Origin: Suillus spraguei
Lineage: Eukaryota > Basidiomycota > Agaricomycetes > Boletales > Suillaceae
Length of the DNA stretch: 64,000 nucleotides
Direction of reading: 5' to 3'
Assembly (NCBI GenBank): GCA_016800925.1
Contig: JABCPU010000185.1
Span: forward strand, 62,001 to 126,000
The translations under genes and the position numbers were made by a program. Position 1 is the stretch's first letter. Each line of letters begins with the position of its first letter. Positions 57,425-64,000 of the stretch are shown here, in pieces. The notes under the pieces were generated by a model. That model had not been told where the DNA came from and did no database searches. It worked only from the letters and a program-made list of their open reading frames with translations.

Positions 57425-59509
57425 TCAAGTTAGTGAGCGCAGCACGGGTGATGAATGAGGGTGCCGCAAGATGTTGCCGTAAGGACCTGCAACTATGCAA
57501 GCCCTGTCATTCAAAATCTCCATACTGAAGGAGTATGAGTGGTCTAACCAATCCTCATGATCATCCTCCTCAGCTGGATCTTCATCTGCGGCAGGTCTCC
57601 TTGAGAGACTATCAGCACTGGTATGCTTGGTTGCGGGTACGTGCACGAGATTGAATTGGAACAAAAGTATACCTGTGATCCAGCGATTGATCATAGTGTT
57701 AGGCTGGAGATCTGGGTTATTGATCATCCCCTTGATATACTTCGCGTCCACCTCAACCGTAAGGTTGACGATGCTGAAGATATACACCTGCATAGCGCGC
57801 AGTGCTCTGAACAACCCATATAGCTCGAGCTTCGCTTGCGAGTAGTGGCTCTCAACTTCGGTAAGTGTTAGCGAACCAAAGTGGCTAGGGTAGCACTTCA
57901 TGTCCTCGCCGATTTGCGAGAGTATAAAACCTATGGCAATAGAGGATGTGTCAACAGCTAGAACAACTTCTCGCCCAGAAACATAATCGAGTGGTTTTAG
58001 CGCAGGCGACTGCATAATAGAGTCATTGAGCGTCTGCATAGCTACCTTCTGTTCGTGACCCCACTCGAATATGATGTCCTTGCGCGTTAGCGCTACTAGT
58101 GGTCTTGCTATCTTGGCGAAGTCCTTGATAAAAATATGCAAGACGCCACAGGTACCTAGGAAGCCCTGCACATGCGTAATGGTACTACACTCAGGCCAAT
58201 CATGGATCTTTTGTACCTTTCTGGACTCTGGTATGCGCCCCTCAAAGGTACACATGTGCCCTACGATATTTGCGGTAGGTCCGGCTAAAACAAACTTTTT
58301 GGCGGAAACAGTTAGCCCAACCATACACAAGCAGTGCAAGACGCGGTTAACCACACTTAAGTGTTCCCAGATGAAGCGGCGAATGCCAGTGTTCTCCAGT
58401 ATGGTCTCATATGAGCCGTCAGCTCTCTGATACCGTGTCTTTACTGATTTCACAGCAATGTCATCAATGAACGGGAATGTGTACATCGGGATCTCATCTT
58501 GTAGGACGAAGCAAATATCCCCTTGAAAGAGCTGTACACCATTAGCGTGGCCCATTGGAAGCGTGGTGAGGCAGTAAGGCCCCAACGGTGTACCAAAGGT
58601 AGTCATATCACGCGAGTCAACATGTAGCGACCGCTGATCATATCCTGAAAATAAATCCATCATGCCGTACACAGTGTAGCTGGCAAATGAATCAGCAAGA
58701 TGTTCAATGAAAGGAGAAATGGAAGTGTCTTTGATAGTTACCCTGTTCAGTGGTTGGAGATCGTGAACTATATGCAGTGATGTACCATCTTTCTTGACAA
58801 TGCAGAACCATCGCGAGTGGTAAGATGCCGTTGACGGTTCATACACGCCGGACGCAATCTTTTCCTTGATAATGCCCACAACTTTCTCCAGCGTGGCAGG
58901 AGGGATTGGGATACTGCACTCCACCCATGGTGTGTGCGGTACTGTCGGTATCTTGTATGGCGGAAAGTACTTCTTGTCGAGACAGCCATGTTCTGACGTG
59001 TCCCAAGCAAAGGCGGTCTCGTGTTCATGAACAAGCCAATGTATGAGCTTGTCCTCCTCTGGCCATAGCCACTTCGCGGGATCCAGATCAAGCATGTCAG
59101 CTTCCTCTTGGGTAAACTGCTTGCCAGGTACAAAGTCTGGTGGGTGCAGTGGTAACTCAGGTAAAGCGGCCAAAGGGTCTGGCGGTAGTTCCTGTTGCAC
59201 ACAGTACTCTGGCGGTATGGTAGTCAGGACAGTGTTAACTTTCTTGCCTACAGGTTTGTAGACGTAGGAATGCGTGGTCTCGTCATAGGTATAAACACTG
59301 TGGAAGGCTTCAGTAGACTTGGCATTAATGGAGGAATGCATAGAGGTTAGGTAATAATAATGAGCAGATAACTGAGAGCAGTTAAAGGGAGACGATGATG
59401 CGTCAGCAGTAGTGCTCCGTAAGAGTGGTGGTTGCGCAGTGGGTGCTGGTATGCGGTCAGTGGAACTTGGTATGGTAGTGGTAACTTTAGCGGTAACTTT
59501 AGCGGTCAC
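57425..59509 (-). pseudogene. Gypsy element 1 reverse transcriptase and RNase H
   Basis: 694 codons open, beginning at a GTG-type codon, so translation must enter from upstream. RT blocks: ECSIPIPPATLEKVVGIIKE, SGVYEPSTASYHSRWFCIVK KDG, LHIVHDLQPLNRVTI, YTVYGMMDLFSGYDQRSLHV, TFGTPLGPYCLTTLPMGHAN, and the catalytic box MYTFPFIDDIAVKS (FIDD in place of the usual YxDD). After the connection domain comes RNase H: VVLAVDTSSIAIGFILSQIG, HYSQAKLELYGLFRAL, and VEVDAKYIKGMI, ending TSADSLSRRP. The frame is intact for 2 kb, so decay of this part is recent. Confidence 0.85.
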
Positions 59510-59586
59510 TGGTTCTTGACAAACGAAAGAAGAAGAAGAATGAAATGTTTGGGAGTCTCCTCACACCATGTGCGGCTCATCGATCT

Positions 59587-60021
59587 TTAAAAATCCTGCT
59601 CGGAAGACGTTGCCGGGCACTTAGCGCAACCCTGACACTTCTTTACCCATGGCTGCGTGGGTATGCGGATGACCTTGCCGTTATTAGGGTCAGTGAGCGT
59701 AAGGTCCTGCTCGCCGCTTGGCGTATCCTCAGTGTTACATGCCATCATCATGTAGAATGGTCTTCCTAGCAAGAGGTCAAAGTTAGCGGTCTCGACAACT
59801 TGTACCTGGAACAGCATTTCGCTGGTTCCAAAGTCCAGCAGTAGGTTCTCGATGACTCCCAGCGTCTCGTTGGTAGACATGTTAGCTGACTCCATGTTGA
59901 TCTTGTGGTCCAGTCTCAGCAGTGTGGAACCCAGCATGCGCCAAACTCTTGCCAGCATGACAAGACATTCAGTGCCCTGGTCCAATGTACACATCAAGAC
60001 CTGTCCCTTGGTAATGGCCAT
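59587..60021 (-). pseudogene. Gypsy element 1 aspartic protease domain
   Basis: Retropepsin-like: VLMCTLDQGTECLVMLARVW (active-site region, D-Q-G in place of D-[TS]-G), KINMESANMSTNETLGVIEN, and MLFQVQVVETANFDLLLGRP FYMMM (the LLGRPF block). It ends at a stop at 59587, out of frame with the RT. Confidence 0.7.
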
Positions 60022-60845
60022 GATAGCCGCAGTGGTGCAAAATGCTCTGTGACCACTCGTCCGTCAGCACCTCTTGAGCGGTAACACTCCCAATACTTCA
60101 TCTGTTCCCTAGCGCTAGGCATGATACCTAACTCGTTGACTAGCACAGCGTTAACGCTAACTCGCTTGTTGGTAGTAGCTTCCTTGAGGTTTTTGTGGAT
60201 CTCTGGCGCTACTGCGATGAGTTCGTGTACTGGTATGGTAATGTCAGAGTCCAGAATACGGTCGACGACGTGTCTATCAGCATCCTTGTCTTCTAGCGGA
60301 TGCTGGTACCTGTATTGGGGCGCAGGTTGGTTGGCAGCATCATTAAACGAAGAAGAAGTTGCAGGTGCTGGAGGTGCTGTACTCTTGGTGGTATCAGTAG
60401 ACGAAGAAGAAGTTGCAGGTACTGGTGCTGAGTGTGGGGTGCCCTTGGTGGTAGGCACTGCTGGGCTAAGGATCTTAGTACCGGGGTTGGGCACCGCACT
60501 TGCTTTGACTTGTGGTGAAACCACCTCCTTGACCGTGTCAGCAGCCTTAGAGGACGGTCCCACTTTAGGTCTCAGCGGCATCTCAATGCCATCAAACCGC
60601 ACGGCCTTTCCCTTGTCCGTTTTCCTAGCAGCATAAGTGTCAGTGTTATTAGCATCATACAATTCCTGCGCCAGATGTAAGTCATTAGCGCGCTCTACTT
60701 CAGCGTCTGTCCTGTGAACAGCATTAGTGTGCAAGAATGCAGAGGGATCGATGTTGAGCACGGTGTCACGCCCATGCTCAACCTGGCAGTACAGGTTTCC
60801 CAATACCGTAGCGTTAGCTCCTGTAGCGGGGCTTTCGCTCACCAA
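59994..60845 (-). pseudogene. Gypsy element 1 gag-pol linker region
   Basis: Minus-strand frame rich in Ser/Pro/Thr/Ala (APVPATSSSSTDTTKST), with a conserved C-terminal block (VDRILDSDITIPVHELIAVA PEIHKNLKEATT; KRVSVNAV), which in mushroom gypsy elements sits between the gag zinc knuckle and the protease. It overlaps the protease frame by 28 bp. Confidence 0.65.
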
Positions 60846-61562
60846 GCGGTCAAGGCTTCATTGGAAATCGGGACCAAGATGAGGGACCGCATTGCTGTTA
60901 AGCAGAACTATGCATCCATTCCTATTAATGATCTTACCATCATGTATGTATGCTTCCTTGATCGTGCAATCCAGCATCTTGTGCAGACCGCTGCAGAAGT
61001 GGCACGTGATGGGTGCGTACTGCGTGTACTCTCACTTGATCACAATGCCAGGATTGGCTGGTTGCATCTGCGGTTGCAGTGATACCTGTTGAGCGGTGGA
61101 AGATTTAGCATATGCCGGCGAGGAAGCCAGCGCCATTACGGCAGTGGAGGTACTTGGCAAAAGAAAGATTGCAGCTTTGTATACCTTTTTGATGTCGTAA
61201 GGATCCTCTAGGTGATGCGCGGTAAGTGTAGTCTCGAGCCGCCGCATGATAGCGGTCTTGGCAGTAGCGTGGAATACGTCAAGGAACAGATGGTCCCGCT
61301 CAAGTCTGGTGAGCTTCTTCTTCGCGATCAAGTGCTGAGAGATTTTTGAGGAACTTCCTATAGTATGGCCCAAGATCCTCTTGCGAGGTCATCAGCGTAC
61401 GAGCTTGTTCTGCACAAAGGTTCTTGAGGTCAGTACAGGTGAAGCGGCAATCGCCTTCACATCCAGGATACAAAAGTTTTTACCGCTGCAGTAAACTTAG
61501 CCCAATCCAGCAGACTGGCTTTGTCGAGTATCTCCCACATCTCAGAGTCGTCAATAGGCGCG
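60846..61562 (-). pseudogene. Gypsy element 1 gag, 5' part cut off
   Basis: In more than one frame: WEILDKASLLDWAKFTAAVK, CTDLKNLCAEQARTLMTSQE, YYRKFLKNLSALDREEE, then RLERDHLFLDVFHATAKTAI and a knuckle-like CHFCSGLHKMLDC (CX2CX3HX4C). The gag is cut at 61562, where the LTR of element 2 begins. Confidence 0.7.
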
Positions 61563-62036
61563 TGTTACAATTGTATGCACCCCTATTCATTTTCTGTCTC
61601 ATCTCTCCCTTGTATATTACATAACATGACTCTGACTCATATGCTCAACACATCTGTACTTTAGTTGCCTTCCTTCTTTGGATACGCACTTACATTCTCA
61701 CGTCTCTCTTGGTCCGTGCACATATATTGACCTATTTAAACATGTTATATTACACTTGTATACTTCACTTTAATCTACTGGGTTTTACCTGGAACATCCT
61801 TCGCTTAGGTCTCCAACCTAAGTCATCTTGAATCATCTCTAAGTCTAAGCACTCCTTAGCCTTAGTCTCTATTCTCGCAGAACCTCTTAGACTTGTCTTT
61901 GAGGCCGAACCCTTGATAGTACTAGGAACGCATTCCTTGGACTTTCACCTTGTCCTCTTCTGGACATTGTAGAACTTCCCAGCAGACCGTCTGTGTCTTT
62001 TCACTGTCGCTGGAGATGCCACCCCAGTTCGTAACA
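61563..62036 (+). repeat. 5' LTR of Ty3/gypsy element 2 (TGTTAC..GTAACA)
   Basis: 474 bp with inverted ends TGTTAC and GTAACA. It starts inside the gag of element 1 and is followed by a 127-bp leader and a gag start on the plus strand. The target duplication is likely the 5 bp before it (GGCGC or GCGCG type), but the far end is outside the window. Confidence 0.8.
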
Positions 62037-62163
62037 AAAGATTAAAGTCCACCCGATCGTCAACTACCCAGTCTTCAACTCTGAACCCTGATAAGCCCTA
62101 ACGGACAGCAAGACAGCGTGTGTAGGCACCGAGAAAGTATAACTCACCAGACGAATTACCATC

Positions 62164-63048
62164 ATGACAACCACCAAAGAATTTGAATACAAAATTGGTC
62201 TTCCAACCGGTTTTGACGGAGATCGCGATAACTCTCGAGAATTCATCCAATCATGCAATCTGTGCTTCGATATCAATGAAAAGCTTTACACCACCGATAA
62301 GCAGAAGATCATTTTCATTACATCCTTCATGACCGAGAAAAATGCCAAATCTTGGAAAGAGCAATTCCTTGCTCATGCTCAGTCAACCAACACCTCTGGA
62401 CAAAAAGTTGGTTATGGGACATTGCAGGATTTTATGAAAAGTTTCAAAGACACCTTCGAACCAGTGGATACCAAAGGAACTGCACTAACAAAACTCAGAG
62501 ACCTCAAACAAGGAAGCAGTGATCTCCATACCTACATCGCCGACTTTGAGGCACTTGCAGCTAAGGCCCACATCACCGATGATGCAACCAAGATTCAATT
62601 CTTCCAAGATGGCCTCAATCTGGGTATCCTTACCAAGCTTTTCGCACCAGGAGATGTCTCAGAAGTATTCCGTGAAGTTGTACTGCAATGTGTTTCCATC
62701 GACAACTCCCACCACCGTCTTCAAGTGTTACGAGCATGTCATGCTCCACAGCAGAAGAAGAAGAACTATGGAAACGCGCGTTACACACCTAATTGTGACT
62801 CCAATGCAATGGTCGTAGATCAAATCTCCGACATGGAAAGATCCGAATGCATGAAGAAAGGACAATGCTTTGGATGTAAGAAGACCGGACATCATATTCA
62901 TAACTGTCCTGAAAGGAAGAAGAAGACCCCACTCCCTGTGTACAACTGCCGTGAGCAGTATCACCAATTCCCTGCTCAGAAAAACGCAAGAACAAATCCG
63001 AGCCCGAGTATCGGACCGGACAAGAACCTATTGAGCAATGGCCAATAG
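62164..63048 (+). CDS. Element 2 gag with CCHC zinc knuckle
   Basis: ATG 62164 gives MTTTKEFEYKIGLPTGFDGD, then the Retrotrans_gag region: FIQSCNLCFDINEKLYTTDK, KIIFITSFMTEKNAKSWKEQ, LQDFMKSFKDTFEPVDTKGT, LTKLRDLKQGSSDLHTYIAD FEAL. The knuckle is CFGCKKTGHHIHNC (CX2CX4HX4C, about 62870). The frame closes at 63046-63048. Intact as a gag. Confidence 0.85.
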   Translation: MTTTKEFEYKIGLPTGFDGDRDNSREFIQSCNLCFDINEKLYTTDKQKIIFITSFMTEKNAKSWKEQFLAHAQSTNTSGQKVGYGTLQDFMKSFKDTFEPVDTKGTALTKLRDLKQGSSDLHTYIADFEALAAKAHITDDATKIQFFQDGLNLGILTKLFAPGDVSEVFREVVLQCVSIDNSHHRLQVLRACHAPQQKKKNYGNARYTPNCDSNAMVVDQISDMERSECMKKGQCFGCKKTGHHIHNCPERKKKTPLPVYNCREQYHQFPAQKNARTNPSPSIGPDKNLLSNGQ

Positions 63049-63205
63049 AAGAACAGAAGTATGGGAAGAGAAAAGCGGAAGAAGAAATCCCTGGACGAGA
63101 TACAAACATACCGAAATATAACTATCCAAATTCTATGTTCCTCTGAAAACTCTTCAAAATACTCCTTCAGCTTCAATTGAAGAAATTCCCGATGAAGAAG
63201 ACCCT

Positions 63206-64000
63206 GTGCCCTCATTGATCCCAACAGAGGATGATGACCAATTCAACACAATGCAAGACGTCTGGCATGCGCCAGAAGTCCGTGAAATTTCCTCTTACAA
63301 ACTTGGAGATGGAGAATTCCTTGTGGAATACAACACCGACGGAGTTAGCATGAGAATCATCGAAGAAGTATCCATGGATACACCTCTCACACGTGATGGA
63401 ACTTCTCGGCTCGAACAACTTCCCAACTACTCCACAAATTCTCTTCCTCCTCCGAAATACAGCAATAAAGCTCAGGAATTTGCTATGGACGAAAAGGAGA
63501 AGAAAAAGAAATCCTTTGAAGAATTGGTCCTGGAATATCTGCATGATTTTGTGGACGTCTTTGCTAAAGACGGACTGAACAAACTACCCCCTGAGCGCCC
63601 TGGTATTGATCATCGGATCAATACTAAACCCGGTTTTATTCCCCGCACATCTAAGGTTTACCCACTATCGGAAAAGAATGTGCTTGCCATCAAAACATTT
63701 ATCGATGAAAAACATTGCGAAATGTTTCATCTCAGAATCGAAGTCACCCCAAGCCAGTGGCTTCTTCTTTGTGGGAAAGAAGAGTGGAGAATTGCGTCCC
63801 TGTCAGGATTATCACTACATCAATGATTGGACAGTCAAAAACGCTTATCCGCTCCCACTTCCTATTTCCCTCGTTGCACGTCTTCACAATGCACAGTTCT
63901 TTACAAAAATGAATATTCGGTCCGGTTATAACAATATTCACATCCATCCCGACGATCGCTGGAAAGCTGCTTTTACTACGGAATTTGGCCTCTTTGAACC
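63206..64000 (+). pseudogene. Element 2 pol start: RT region, frameshifted, protease missing
   Basis: The first frame has SFEELVLEYLHDFVDVFAKD GLNKLPPERPGIDHRI (the usual entry to gypsy RT) and VYPLSEKNVLAIKTFIDE. Near 63715 the reading moves to another frame: SGFFFVGKKSGELRPCQDYH, LVARLHNAQFFTKMNIRSGY NN and DRWKAAFTTEFGLFEP up to the window end. Only about 160 bp lie between the gag stop and this frame, too little for a protease, so part of pol is deleted. Confidence 0.8.

Larger units (their letters stand above)
55202..61562 (-). mobile_element. Ty3/gypsy LTR retrotransposon 1, decayed, minus strand
   Basis: In minus-strand order: gag (61562-60846), linker (60845-59994), protease (60021-59587), reverse transcriptase and RNase H (59509-57425), and integrase H2C2 and core/C-terminal domains (57328-56981 and 56206-55202). 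The RT-RNaseH-integrase order defines Ty3/gypsy. Several frame changes and stops, a solo LTR in the integrase and a second retroelement cutting the gag at 61563 show it is dead. Its own LTRs are not clearly seen in the window. Confidence 0.85.
61563..64000 (+). mobile_element. Ty3/gypsy LTR retrotransposon 2, plus strand, runs off the window
   Basis: 5' LTR (61563-62036), gag (62164-63048) and the start of pol (from 63206). It is nested in element 1 in opposite orientation. The 3' half and 3' LTR lie beyond base 64000. The part seen is damaged (see the pol entry). Confidence 0.85.

Noticed and set aside
1..64000. CRISPR array, prokaryotic operon or phage features
   Set aside because: Spliced genes, eukaryotic families and LTR elements show nuclear fungal DNA; no spaced short repeats of CRISPR type were seen.

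Overview
The window is nuclear DNA of a filamentous basidiomycete, most likely an Agaricomycete. The genes are split by many introns of about 50-60 nt with GT..AG ends. The housekeeping genes are eukaryotic (DNA polymerase alpha B subunit, spliceosome factors, mitochondrial F1Fo subunit). Several families are typical of mushroom-forming fungi: DUF6534 membrane proteins, a PRiA4_ORF3-like domain protein, F-box proteins and a fungal multi-pass membrane family. Species cannot be told from the sequence.

Layout. 1-19.5 kb is gene-dense and mostly conserved: the tail of an unknown gene, POL12 (+), a large Agaricomycete membrane protein (-), a small tandem array of tRNA-like pol III repeats at 6.4-6.9 kb, an HSL-type esterase (-), an HpcH/CitE-type lyase (-), CWF19 (-) and PRP2/DHX16 (+) back to back over 156 bp, ATP synthase OSCP (+), and a probable DASH subunit Hsk3 (+). 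19.7-25.4 kb is a large inverted duplication carrying two tail-to-tail copies of a DUF6534 gene, with a spacer that holds a WD40 remnant. 26.4-27.0 kb is a decayed Helitron helicase. 27.4-47.6 kb returns to genes: a PRiA4_ORF3-like gene with two apparent one-base deletions, a mitochondrial NAD/folate-type carrier, a Ser/Ala-rich single-pass membrane protein, a Pex8-like peroxin, a weak hypothetical locus, an internally deleted pogo/Tigger element with 40-bp perfect inverted repeats, an acyl-CoA ligase (4CL-like) and an F-box protein.

48.8-64 kb is a nested transposon island. It holds two families of LTRs (one inserted in the other), a tandem plus inverted repeat block of about 2 kb, a minus-strand Ty3/gypsy element (gag-protease-RT-RNase H-integrase) interrupted by a solo LTR with a GGTTG target duplication, and a second Ty3/gypsy element on the plus strand. 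The 5' LTR of this second element (TGTTAC..GTAACA) starts inside the gag of the first, and the element runs off the window end. Beyond the integrase of the first element lies an opposite-strand, intron-containing ORF with a Cys cluster and its own TATA box.

How the genes work together: CWF19 and PRP2 act in the spliceosome at different steps (PRP2 remodels the complex before the first step; CWF19 acts late, in lariat processing) and share one intergenic promoter. OSCP, the carrier and probably the lyase are mitochondrial. The acyl-CoA ligase and Pex8-like genes may both serve peroxisomal metabolism, but nothing in the layout proves this. The most unusual items are the tRNA-like array, the DUF6534 inverted pair, the palindromic repeat block, and the extra opposite-strand ORF in the retroelement.
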